This document shows, in pieces, positions 27,246 through 34,588 of a DNA stretch of 47,160 bases; position 1 is the stretch's first letter, and every line of letters starts with the position of its first letter. Made by a program: the position numbers and the translations under genes. The DNA lies in contig DATAXV010000072.1 of NCBI GenBank assembly GCA_036272915.1, positions 1 through 47,160 on the forward strand. Reading direction: 5' to 3'. The stretch is from DATAXV01 sp036272915. Lineage in GTDB: Bacteria > Chloroflexota > Dormibacteria > Dormibacterales > Dormibacteraceae. The notes under the pieces are model-generated. The model saw nothing but the letters and a program-made list of their open reading frames with translations. It was not told the origin of the DNA and searched no databases.

Positions 27246-27318
27246 TGCCCGCTAAGGGACTCGAACCCCTAACCTCGTGGTCCGAAGCCACGCGCTCTAT
27301 CCATTGAGCTAAGCGGGC
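27246..27318 (-). tRNA. tRNA-Arg (anticodon UCG)
   Basis: Acceptor GCCCGCT pairs with AGCGGGC, discriminator A; CCA is not encoded. Anticodon stem CGTGG/CCACG with loop CTTCGGA gives UCG, reading CGA codons. T arm AGGGGTTCGAGTCCCTT. 73 nt. A TGGTAAAAAT stretch (27340-27331) just upstream is a possible extended -10 box. Confidence 0.97.
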
Positions 27319-27425
27319 GTGAGGGCTTTCATTTTTACCAGACCTCGGGTCTCAGGCGGCGCCGCCGCAGCGAACCCGCCCCAGACTTTACCTTATCCGG
27401 TGGCCCCAGGGCCGCCAACCCAGCA

Positions 27426-28268
27426 ATGCCACACATCGTCGTCGTCGGCAGCCTGAACCAGGACCTCTTCGCGTACGTGGAGCACCTTCCTCGGCGCGGA
27501 GAGACGCTGCACGCGCGCCACTCCGCCCGGCAGCTCGGAGGCAAGGGCTTCAACCAGGCGGTCGGGATCAGGCGGCTCGGCGTCGACGTCGACCTGGTCG
27601 GCGCCGTCGGTGACGACGCCGCCGGCGAGACCTTCGTCAGGACCCTCGACGGATTCGGCATCGGGCGCACCGGCCTGCGCCGCCTCGAGGGGTCGACCGG
27701 CCTGGCGCTGATCACGGTCGACGAGGGCGGCGAGAACACGATCGTGCTCGACCCCGGCGTCAACCACAGCCTGACCCCGGAGATGCTGGACGACTCCATC
27801 GCCGGCGCCGACGCGGTCCTCGTCCAGGGCGAGCTGCGCCCGGAGACGACGATCCGGGTGATGGACATGGCCAAGGGTCTGAAGGTCGTCAACCCGGCCC
27901 CGGCCGGCCTCGAGCTGAGTCCCGCGATCGCCAGGGCCGACGTCGTCGTCGTCAACGAGGGCGAGGCGTCCGACCTGGGCGGCACCGACCGTCTCCGGGC
28001 GCTGGGGGCGGCGACGGTGGTGGTCACCCTGGGCCAGCGCGGGTCCCAGATCGACAACACCGTGATCCCGGCCCCGCGCGTGGTCGCGGTCGACAGCACC
28101 GGCGCCGGCGACGCCTTCTGCGCGGCGCTGACCGTGGCGCTGGTCGAGGGCCGGCCGATCGACGATTCGATCGCCTGGGCCAATCGGGCGGGCGCCGCCG
28201 CCTGCCTGCGGCACGGCTCCTCCGAGGCCCTGCCCACCCGCGACGAGGTCGACCGGCTGCGCTTCTGA
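27426..28268 (+). CDS. PfkB-family carbohydrate kinase (ribokinase-like)
   Basis: A 280-residue sugar kinase. N-terminal signature IVVVGSLNQDLFAYVEHLPRRGET and GGKGFNQAVGIRRLG matches PfkB signature 1 of ribokinases; C-terminal signature DSTGAGDAFCAALTVAL contains the catalytic Asp of GAGD. VVNEGEASDLGG is the conserved NExE-like region. Substrate could be ribose or another pentose/nucleoside; there is no rbs transporter nearby. No Shine-Dalgarno is seen before the ATG. Confidence 0.9.
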   Translation: MPHIVVVGSLNQDLFAYVEHLPRRGETLHARHSARQLGGKGFNQAVGIRRLGVDVDLVGAVGDDAAGETFVRTLDGFGIGRTGLRRLEGSTGLALITVDEGGENTIVLDPGVNHSLTPEMLDDSIAGADAVLVQGELRPETTIRVMDMAKGLKVVNPAPAGLELSPAIARADVVVVNEGEASDLGGTDRLRALGAATVVVTLGQRGSQIDNTVIPAPRVVAVDSTGAGDAFCAALTVALVEGRPIDDSIAWANRAGAAACLRHGSSEALPTRDEVDRLRF

Positions 28269-28288
28269 GCGAAGCGCCAGCCATCGCG

Positions 28289-29677
28289 ATGCCCTCCAGC
28301 GCGGGCCGCCGGCCGACCCTGCCCGATGGCTTCCTGAGCCGCATGCGCGAGCTGCTCGCCGGCGAGGTGGAGGACCTGGTCGCGTCGCTCGATCTGCCCC
28401 GTTCGAGGGGGCTCCGGATCAACCCGGCCAAGACCACGGCCGCCGAGCTCGCCGCGCTGCTGCCGGTGGAGCTGGCGCCGAGCCCGGCCTCGCCGGTGGG
28501 CCTCGTCGTCTCCGGGGGATCCGGGCTGGGCGCCCATCCCGCCCACCGGGCCGGCCTCTTCTACCTCCAGGACCCCTCGGCCATGGTCCCGGTCGAGGTC
28601 ATGGCACCCGCCGCCGGCTGGCGGGTGGCGGACGTCGCCGCGGCCCCCGGAGGCAAGACCACCCACCTGCTCGGCCGGGTCGGCGAGGAGGGCATGGTCG
28701 TCGCCAACGACGTCTCGGCCAGCCGTCTGCGGGCGCTCCACGAGAACCTCGACCGCTGGGGATCGGCCTCGGTCGCCACCTGCACCCTACCCCTGGACCG
28801 CCTCGGCGGCTGGGCGCCGGGCGCCTTCGACGCGGCCCTGCTCGACGCGCCCTGCAGCGGCGAGGGGCTCTTCCGCCGCGAGCCGGAGGCCATCCTGCAG
28901 TGGAGCGATGCCCTGATCGCCGGCTGCGCGCGGCGCCAGTCCCGGCTGCTCGACCAGACCGCCGACCTGGTCCGCCCGGGCGGAAGCCTCGTCTACAGCA
29001 CCTGCACCTTCGAGGTCGAGGAGAACGAGGCTCAGATCGCGGGCTTCCTGGAGCGCCACGCCGACTGGGCGCTGGAGCCCACCGGACCGGTGACCGGCGC
29101 CAGGCCGGGCCTCGCCGCCCCCGGGGTCGAGGCCGGGGCGACGCTCCGGATCTATCCCCAGGACGGGCTCGGCGATGGACAGTTCGTGGCCCTGCTCCGG
29201 CGCGTGGATGGGCCGCCGCCGGAGCCTGAGCCACCGGCTCGCCGCGGTCGCGGTCGGGGCGGCGCCGAGCGCGAGTCCGTCGCCCGGTGGGAGCGCTTTC
29301 GCCGCGAGAGCTGCCCCGGCCTGACACTGGACCCCGGGCGTGTTGTCGCCCGCGGAACGGCGGTCTGGTACGCCTGCGACCTGGGAAGCGGCCTGGAGCG
29401 GATGGCCCGGCCCGGGATGCCCCTCGGCGTGGCCCGGCCGGGACGCTTCCAGCCCTCGCAGGCGCTGGCCTGCCATCTGCGTCCGGAGGACGCCGCGCTC
29501 CGCCACGACCTGGCGCCGGAGGACCCACGGCTCGACCGCTTCCTCCACGGCGAGGAGCTAGAGTCGGCCGGGCCGGACGGATGGGTGCTGGTCTGCTACG
29601 GCCGCTGGGGCCTGGGCTGGGGACGGAGGAGCCAGGGAACGCTGAAAAACCACCTCCCCCGCGAGCTCCGCAGTTGA
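28289..29677 (+). CDS. rsmF: RsmF-like rRNA (cytosine-C5) methyltransferase
   Basis: A 462-residue SAM-dependent RNA m5C methyltransferase. Motif I is VADVAAAPGGKTTHLLG, the release cysteine lies in DAPCSGEGLF and the catalytic cysteine in YSTCTFEVEENE. The C-terminal ~150 residues contain the RsmF C-terminal and PUA-like region, closing with GWGRRSQGTLKNHLPRELR, which separates it from RsmB. It modifies 16S rRNA in known family members. Lies 20 nt after the sugar kinase and may be cotranscribed. Confidence 0.92.
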   Translation: MPSSAGRRPTLPDGFLSRMRELLAGEVEDLVASLDLPRSRGLRINPAKTTAAELAALLPVELAPSPASPVGLVVSGGSGLGAHPAHRAGLFYLQDPSAMVPVEVMAPAAGWRVADVAAAPGGKTTHLLGRVGEEGMVVANDVSASRLRALHENLDRWGSASVATCTLPLDRLGGWAPGAFDAALLDAPCSGEGLFRREPEAILQWSDALIAGCARRQSRLLDQTADLVRPGGSLVYSTCTFEVEENEAQIAGFLERHADWALEPTGPVTGARPGLAAPGVEAGATLRIYPQDGLGDGQFVALLRRVDGPPPEPEPPARRGRGRGGAERESVARWERFRRESCPGLTLDPGRVVARGTAVWYACDLGSGLERMARPGMPLGVARPGRFQPSQALACHLRPEDAALRHDLAPEDPRLDRFLHGEELESAGPDGWVLVCYGRWGLGWGRRSQGTLKNHLPRELRS

Positions 29678-29687
29678 CGCCGCGCCG

Positions 29688-30389
29688 TCAGGAGGACTCG
29701 GCGACCCTCTTCTGGTGCCGGTAGTCGATGCCCCACGCCGCGTATCGCATCAGGCCCTTGGCGTCGTAACGGATCCGGTCGGCCCGGGTCTGGCGTTGGA
29801 GGATGGCGCCGCGAAGGGCGGCGGCGCCCCGGCCGGGGAACCTGGTGTGGGCCCATCCGATGGCGTCCAGGATGTGGGCGTCGGAGTTGCCCAGCTCGGC
29901 CAGCCATGTCTCTTCGCAGAGGCGGTGCGCCATCTGGTTGAAGAGGTAGAGGCCGGGGGTGGCGTTCTCGACCTCGATCCCGTCGAAGTCGACCGCGCCC
30001 GCCTTCCAGCCGACGCCCTGGACCTTGCTCCCGGGCTGGCCCTCGGTGCGCCAGAAGGGGTGGGCGGCGATCGCGAGCCCTCCCTGCTGGTGGACGGCCT
30101 CGACCGTGGCCGCGGCCGACATCCCCGGGCGGATCCGCTTCTGCAGGAAGAGGCCCAGGATGTGCCCGTCGCGACTCGAGACCTCCTCGGCGACGATCAC
30201 CTCCGGCGATCCCTCCCTGCCGGCCGCGTAGTCGGCCGCGCGCAGGGCACCCTCGATGGTGTCGTGATCGGCGATCGCGATGAGGTCGAGCTGGCCCTGA
30301 GCCCGGACGTGCTCGACGACCGCCGGCGGCCGGGGCCAGCCATCGCTGTAACAGGTGTGAATATGCAAATCGGCCCGGCTCGTGGTCAT
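29688..30389 (-). CDS. PHP-domain metal-dependent phosphoesterase
   Basis: Starting MTTSRADLHIHTCYSDGW, behind GGAGGGAGGA, the protein has 233 residues. Metal-binding PHP motifs are present: DLHIHTCYSDG, IADHDTIEG, GGLAIAAHPFW, and late GNSDAHILDAIG. Relatives include RNase AM/nucleoside bisphosphate phosphatases (YciV) and general PHP hydrolases; specific substrate cannot be told. Its 3' end converges on rsmF with a 10-nt gap. Confidence 0.88.
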   Translation of the reverse strand: MTTSRADLHIHTCYSDGWPRPPAVVEHVRAQGQLDLIAIADHDTIEGALRAADYAAGREGSPEVIVAEEVSSRDGHILGLFLQKRIRPGMSAAATVEAVHQQGGLAIAAHPFWRTEGQPGSKVQGVGWKAGAVDFDGIEVENATPGLYLFNQMAHRLCEETWLAELGNSDAHILDAIGWAHTRFPGRGAAALRGAILQRQTRADRIRYDAKGLMRYAAWGIDYRHQKRVAESS

Positions 30390-30460
30390 CGTCCTCCCTC
30401 CATCGTAGCCACCGTCACCGAGCCCCGACGGCCCCGGCCTCCCCATACAACCATGGCGTC

Positions 30461-30466
30461 TATACT
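30461..30466 (+). promoter_or_regulatory. -10 box upstream of tRNA-Leu(CAG)
   Basis: TATACT, a near-consensus -10 hexamer, ends 19 nt before the mature 5' end of tRNA-Leu(CAG). No good -35 box is seen at 16-18 nt spacing. A natural place for tRNA transcription to start. Confidence 0.4.
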
Positions 30467-30485
30467 TAGCGCCCGGCTCCAGGAT

Positions 30486-30572
30486 GCGGCGGTGGCGGAA
30501 CGGCAGACGCGCTAGATTCAGGATCTAGTGGGGGATAACCCCGTGGAGGTTCAAATCCTCTCCGCCGCACCA
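30486..30572 (+). tRNA. tRNA-Leu (anticodon CAG)
   Basis: Acceptor GCGGCGG pairs with CCGCCGC, discriminator A, CCA encoded. D arm GGCGGAACGGCAGACGC, anticodon stem CTAGA/TCTAG with loop TTCAGGA giving CAG, class II variable arm TGGGGGATAACCCCG, T arm GGAGGTTCAAATCCTC. 87 nt with CCA. Its last 22 bases are overlapped on the opposite strand by the end of the Nudix gene. Confidence 0.97.
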
Positions 30573-31000
30573 TCTTCATCTTCCTCCTCCCAGTCGATCC
30601 CCGACCAGCGGAGGCACACCTGGCTGCAGAGTGACCCCGCCCGGGCCGCGGGCAGGAGCAGCCGGAGATCGGGGGTCATCCGCAGCGCGGCATACCGGCT
30701 CGCCTGCGGGTCCGCCGCCGCGAGCGATGGCGTCCCCGCTGTGATCTCCGCGGTATAGGCGCGGAGGCGGACGGGGGCAGCGCCGCCGGTCGCCTCCCCC
30801 ATCTCCTCCCTCAATCGAACTTCAAGTCCAAGCTTGTCCCTCGCCGCCCGTAGCGCGGCGACCTCGGCCGTCTCCCCCGGTCGGAGGCTGGCCGCGGGCA
30901 GGCCCCAGACCCCGGGCAGGGTCGTGTCGTCATCGGAACGACGCACGGCCAGGAAGCGACCGTCGCCGTCGGTGATGAGGAGCGCTACCGACTCCTTCAC
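30551..31000 (-). CDS. Nudix-fold protein with degenerate Nudix box
   Basis: From the GTG that overlaps the preceding stop by 4 nt, a 149-residue protein: VKESVALLITDGDGRFLAVRRS, TLPGVWGLPAASLRPGETAEVAALR, then AARDKLGLEV. This aligns with the Nudix box (GGxxxxGE...REUxEExGU) but the catalytic REUxEE is RAARDK and the leading GG is AA, so metal-dependent hydrolysis is unlikely. An acidic tail (EEEDEDG) follows. The C-terminus is coded opposite the tRNA-Leu 3' end. Perhaps a ligand-binding or regulatory domain; function unknown. Confidence 0.8.
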   Translation of the reverse strand: MKESVALLITDGDGRFLAVRRSDDDTTLPGVWGLPAASLRPGETAEVAALRAARDKLGLEVRLREEMGEATGGAAPVRLRAYTAEITAGTPSLAAADPQASRYAALRMTPDLRLLLPAARAGSLCSQVCLRWSGIDWEEEDEDGAAERI

Positions 31001-31416
31001 CCGCCCTCGCGTCTCGCCTTTATCTTCTCCGCGCGCACGGCGCGCGCCTTGGCCAGTGCCGCCCGCCTTCTCTCCAGAGCGGCGGGATCGGTGATGCGGC
31101 GCCTCGGCCGCGACTGTGGCTCGGCCCCGTTCTCCATCGCGTCGGGGTTGGCCTGGAAGGACGCCACCCACTCAAGGAAGTGTCGCCTCGCCTGACTCCT
31201 CTCCAGGAAGTAGCGACGCACGACGGGGAGGGTATCCTCCCACTTCTTGCTCTCGGTCATGGGGTCCGTATACAGCACATGAGCGAGGTTTAGTTCGTTG
31301 AGATCAACGCGAATAGTCGGTGGTGGTGGATTCAAGCGAGTCAGCAATTCATCAGTCTGAGCCTCCCCCAAGACGTCGCGCAGGACATCTACCCGTATCA
31401 TCTTCCGGTGTGGCAC
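30997..31416 (-). CDS. Small basic protein of unknown function coupled to the Nudix gene
   Basis: A 139-residue protein. A perfect AAAGGAGG (31430-31423) stands 6 nt before GTG 31416, which decides the start over the earlier and later alternatives. The N-terminal half is predicted helical with LGEAQTDELLTRLNPPPPTIRVDLNELNLAHVLY; the C-terminal 45 residues are strongly basic and helical (RRRAALAKARAVRAEKIKARREGG), suggesting nucleic-acid contact. No family recognised. The stop overlaps the Nudix GTG in GTGA. Confidence 0.7.
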   Translation of the reverse strand: MPHRKMIRVDVLRDVLGEAQTDELLTRLNPPPPTIRVDLNELNLAHVLYTDPMTESKKWEDTLPVVRRYFLERSQARRHFLEWVASFQANPDAMENGAEPQSRPRRRITDPAALERRRAALAKARAVRAEKIKARREGG

Positions 31417-31545
31417 TCTCCGCCTCCTTTGCCTGGCCGCCGCTGGCACGTGCGGACGTCGGTGCCATTCACTCTAGATCATTCTCTGCCGACTGGAAAG
31501 AGGGCTGACAGTGTTGACTCTGACCGTGGCCACAGCGTTCCGGAC

Positions 31546-32148
31546 TCACGGTAGAGATCGGGCGTAGAGAACAGCAGCGCAGCGGCAGGCGACCCCGCAG
31601 AAAGGACAGACGTAACCATTGGCGAGACCGTCGGCCAGATAGAAGTCCGGTACCTCCCGGACGCGGCGAAAGCCGGCGCGGGTCAGAAGTCCCGAGGCGG
31701 GGCAGCCCTCTGGCGTGTGCCAGGCGAAGCTGTAGGCCAGGCCCGCGTCCACCTGTCGCAGCCAGCCCAGGCGCGCGTCGAGCAGCGCCGCGCCGAGGCC
31801 CCGGCCGCGCCAGTCGCGGCCGACGACCACGTTCTGGAGCAGACCGAACCGCGGGCAGCCGGCGCCCAGGCCGAGGATCTCCTCCTGCACCCAGCGAAAG
31901 CCGAGCACCCCGCAGTCGAGCAGAGAGGCGCGGGGGATGCGGAGGGCGTCGGCGGCACCGACCACCTCTCCGGACGGGGAGGTGGCGACGAAGAAGGCGA
32001 CGTCGCTGACACCGCGGAGCTCGGTGTCGATCCCCTCCGAAGACGCGTACCCCTCGCCCAGGCCCTCGCAGTAGAGGTCGGCGATGGCGGCGGCGTCGCT
32101 CGGGTGGGCGCGCCGCACGCTCACTTGAGAGGTGGCCGTTGGCCCCAC
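31546..32148 (-). CDS. GNAT-family N-acetyltransferase with C-terminal cysteine cluster
   Basis: A 200-residue protein. The acetyl-CoA-binding motif A is VVVGRDWRGRGLGAALLDA (107-125); the N-terminus VRRAHPSDAAAIADLYCEGLGEGY is typical GNAT. After the acetyltransferase fold the last 20 residues hold CPFCGVACRC (C181, C184, C188, C190), which could bind zinc. The substrate is unknown. GTG start at 32148, no clear ribosome site; the next GTG (32124) is possible. It is transcribed divergently from the HAD gene. Confidence 0.85.
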   Translation of the reverse strand: MGPTATSQVSVRRAHPSDAAAIADLYCEGLGEGYASSEGIDTELRGVSDVAFFVATSPSGEVVGAADALRIPRASLLDCGVLGFRWVQEEILGLGAGCPRFGLLQNVVVGRDWRGRGLGAALLDARLGWLRQVDAGLAYSFAWHTPEGCPASGLLTRAGFRRVREVPDFYLADGLANGYVCPFCGVACRCAAVLYARSLP

Positions 32149-32291
32149 CTGGCGAGTGTACCCAGCCGGCCCCGAATCGATTGGACCGATGCGAACGGCC
32201 CCTCCGGGCGTTCACCCTCACGAATGCCGGATCACACACGTCGGCGCGCGCCCGTCGTACGGCGCCGGAGGCAGAACCACAGGAGGCGTTC

Positions 32292-32954
32292 GTGAGCATG
32301 ACGATCGAGGCGGTCCTGTTCGACCTCGATGGAGTCCTGATCGATTCCGAGCCGGTGTGGGAGGAGGTCCGCCGCGAGGTGGTCGCCGACCACGGCGGCC
32401 AGTGGCAGCCGGACAGCCAGCGGCGGCTGATGGGTATGAGCACCCAGGAATGGTCCCGCTACCTGGCGCAGGACCTCGGCGTCGACATGCCGCCGCAGGA
32501 CGTGGCCGAGCTGGTGATCGGAAGGATGGAGGAGAGGTACGACGACCACCTGCCGCTCATCCGCGGAGCGGTCGAGGCGGTGGAGCGCTGCGCCGACCGC
32601 TGGCCGCTGGGCCTCGCCAGCTCCTCCCCCGAGCGCCTGATCCGGGTGGCGCTGGAGCAGGCCGGGATCCACAAGCTCTTCACGCATACCCTCTCCTCCG
32701 AGCAGGTGGCGAGGGGCAAGCCGGCTCCCGACGTGTACCTGGAGGTCGCCGACCGCCTGGGCGTCGCGCCCGCCAGCTGCGCCGTGATCGAGGATTCCAC
32801 CAACGGCATGCGGGCGGCCAAGGCGGCCGGGATGTGGCTGGTCGCCATCCCCCGCCCCCGCTACCCGCCGGAGGCGGACGCGCTCGCCGCCGCCGACATC
32901 GTCCTCTTCGGCCTCCGCCAACTCACCGCCGAGGCGATCGAGAGCCTGGGCTGA
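32292..32954 (+). CDS. HAD-superfamily hydrolase, beta-phosphoglucomutase/sugar-phosphatase-like
   Basis: A 220-residue HAD subfamily IA protein. Motif I is VLFDLDGVLIDSEP with nucleophile Asp and acid/base Asp; motif II LASSSPERL; motif III lysine in RGKPAPDVYLEVADRLGV; motif IV VIEDSTNGMRAAKAAGM. A helical cap lies between motifs I and II. AGGAGG at 32281-32286 stands 5 nt before GTG 32292, preferred over ATG 32298. Likely a sugar-phosphate phosphatase or mutase. Confidence 0.92.
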   Translation: MSMTIEAVLFDLDGVLIDSEPVWEEVRREVVADHGGQWQPDSQRRLMGMSTQEWSRYLAQDLGVDMPPQDVAELVIGRMEERYDDHLPLIRGAVEAVERCADRWPLGLASSSPERLIRVALEQAGIHKLFTHTLSSEQVARGKPAPDVYLEVADRLGVAPASCAVIEDSTNGMRAAKAAGMWLVAIPRPRYPPEADALAAADIVLFGLRQLTAEAIESLG

Positions 32955-32967
32955 GCCGGCGCCGGCG

Positions 32968-32982
32968 GGGCGGCTCCGCCCG
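32968..32982 (+). terminator. GC hairpin after the HAD gene
   Basis: GGGCGG (32969-32974) and CCGCCC (32977-32982) form a compact hairpin 14 nt after the HAD stop. No U-tract follows, so it may be a weak or factor-assisted terminator. Confidence 0.25.
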
Positions 32983-33056
32983 GACCCATGTTCACTGCGT
33001 GTTCATGTTGGCTCGGTAGCGTGGCCACCGGGGCTGTGAAAGACTGGATCCCACCG

Positions 33057-33842
33057 ATGACGCTTCGATGGCGGCTGCCCGTGCTCGCCGTGCTCGGGAT
33101 CGCCGCCCTGATGACCGCCGGATGCGGTCTCTATGCACGGCTGCCGGTGGTCGGCGAGGTGGGGGTCAGCTCCGGCAGCGGGTCCGGCGACGCCACTCCC
33201 CAGCCGGCGGCGACGATCGACTCGCTGGCCAGCCTGCAGGACGCCTACGTCCGCGCGGTCGACCGGGTGGGGCCGTCCGTGGTCGAGATCGAGACCTCGA
33301 GCGCCCTCGGCTCGGGTGTCGTCCTGGACACCAGAGGTGACATCGTCACCAATGCGCATGTGGTGGGCAAGGCGCACAGCTTTCTGATCACCGACGCCAG
33401 TGGCAAGCAGTACCACGCGACACTGGTGGGCACTGACCCGAGCCAGGATCTGGCAGTCGTCCGGGTCAGTTCCGGACATCTCCGACCGGCCACCATGGCC
33501 GACTCTGAGCAGGTCCAGGTGGGTGAGCTGGTTCTGGCCATCGGCTGCCCGCTCGGACTGCAGAGTTCGGTGACGTCGGGGATCGTCAGTGCTGTCAACC
33601 GGTCCGCCACCGAGAGCGGCCCCGGTTCCGAGCAGGGCGTGAAGCTCAGGGGGATGGTGCAGACCAGCGCCCCCATCAACCATGGCAACAGTGGCGGCGC
33701 TCTCATCGATCTCAACGGTGACGTGATCGGAATCCCCACACTGGGTGAGGAGGATCCAGAGAGCGGTGACGACGCCGCCGGCATCGGCCTCGCCATTCCC
33801 AGCAACCAGGTCAAAACCGTCGCCCAGAAGCTGATCGGCTGA
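33057..33842 (+). CDS. HtrA/DegP-type trypsin-like serine protease lipoprotein without PDZ
   Basis: A 261-residue protein. Signal with lipobox LMTAGC (Cys ~22) predicts attachment to the outer face of the membrane. The S1C protease fold has the catalytic triad His in TNAHVVG, Asp in SQDLAVVRV and Ser in HGNSGGALID, with IGCPLGL in front. It ends right after the protease domain (GIGLAIPSNQVKTVAQKLIG), so the usual PDZ domain is missing. It precedes the two-component system by 75 nt on the same strand and might act in envelope stress sensing (inference). Confidence 0.92.
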   Translation: MTLRWRLPVLAVLGIAALMTAGCGLYARLPVVGEVGVSSGSGSGDATPQPAATIDSLASLQDAYVRAVDRVGPSVVEIETSSALGSGVVLDTRGDIVTNAHVVGKAHSFLITDASGKQYHATLVGTDPSQDLAVVRVSSGHLRPATMADSEQVQVGELVLAIGCPLGLQSSVTSGIVSAVNRSATESGPGSEQGVKLRGMVQTSAPINHGNSGGALIDLNGDVIGIPTLGEEDPESGDDAAGIGLAIPSNQVKTVAQKLIG

Positions 33843-33916
33843 CGGCGGCGCACACTACGGAGAGGGCACGGGCGAGGTCACCCATGTATACCATTTGAGG
33901 GGCCTTGTGACTCGAT

Positions 33917-34582
33917 ATGGCAAAAGTTCTCATCGTTGACGACGACCCGCACATCCGCACAGCGCTGCGCCGCACGCTGGCCTTCGAGGGCTATGTCGTC
34001 CGCGAGGCTGAGGACGGCCGGTCGGCGCTGGCGGCCACGCTTGACGAGCTCCCCGATCTCGTCATACTCGATATCATGTTGCCGGGCATCGACGGCATCG
34101 AGGTCTGTCGACGCCTGCGAGAGGTCAATGACACCTCCATCCTCATGCTCACGGCCAAGGATGAGATGACCGACCAGGTCGCCGGGCTGGACGCCGGGGC
34201 CGACGACTATCTGGTCAAGCCCTTCGTCAAGGAGGAGCTGCTGGCCCGCATCCGGGCGGTCCTGCGCCGGCGAGCGCCCAACGAGGAGCCCCGCGTCTAC
34301 CAGGTTCAGGACCTGGTCCTCGACGACCGAGCCCACACCGTGCGCCGGGGCGATCGGGAGGTCGAGCTGACCCCGCGCGAATACGAGCTGCTCCGCTTCC
34401 TGATGAAGCACGCCGGCGAGGTCGTCCATCACAGCCGCCTGCTGGCCGCCATCTGGGGTTATCAGCAGAGCCGCGTCCTCGACGTGTACATCGGCTACCT
34501 GCGCGGAAAGCTGGAGGTCGACGGCGAGCCCCGCCTGATCCAGACCGTCCGCGGCGTCGGGTACGTCCTCCGGCCGGAGTAG
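33917..34582 (+). CDS. OmpR/PhoB-family response regulator
   Basis: A 221-residue regulator. Receiver: acidic pair D8-D9, phosphoacceptor D52 (VILDIMLPGIDG), T79 in MLTA, K101 in LVKPF. C-terminal winged helix: LTPREYELLRFLMKHAGEVV, LDVYIGYLRGKLE, IQTVRGVGYVLRPE. The kinase gene begins 6 nt after the stop. No strong ribosome site before the ATG; a TATACC stretch lies ~30 nt upstream. Confidence 0.96.
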   Translation: MAKVLIVDDDPHIRTALRRTLAFEGYVVREAEDGRSALAATLDELPDLVILDIMLPGIDGIEVCRRLREVNDTSILMLTAKDEMTDQVAGLDAGADDYLVKPFVKEELLARIRAVLRRRAPNEEPRVYQVQDLVLDDRAHTVRRGDREVELTPREYELLRFLMKHAGEVVHHSRLLAAIWGYQQSRVLDVYIGYLRGKLEVDGEPRLIQTVRGVGYVLRPE

Positions 34583-34588
34583 GACCCG

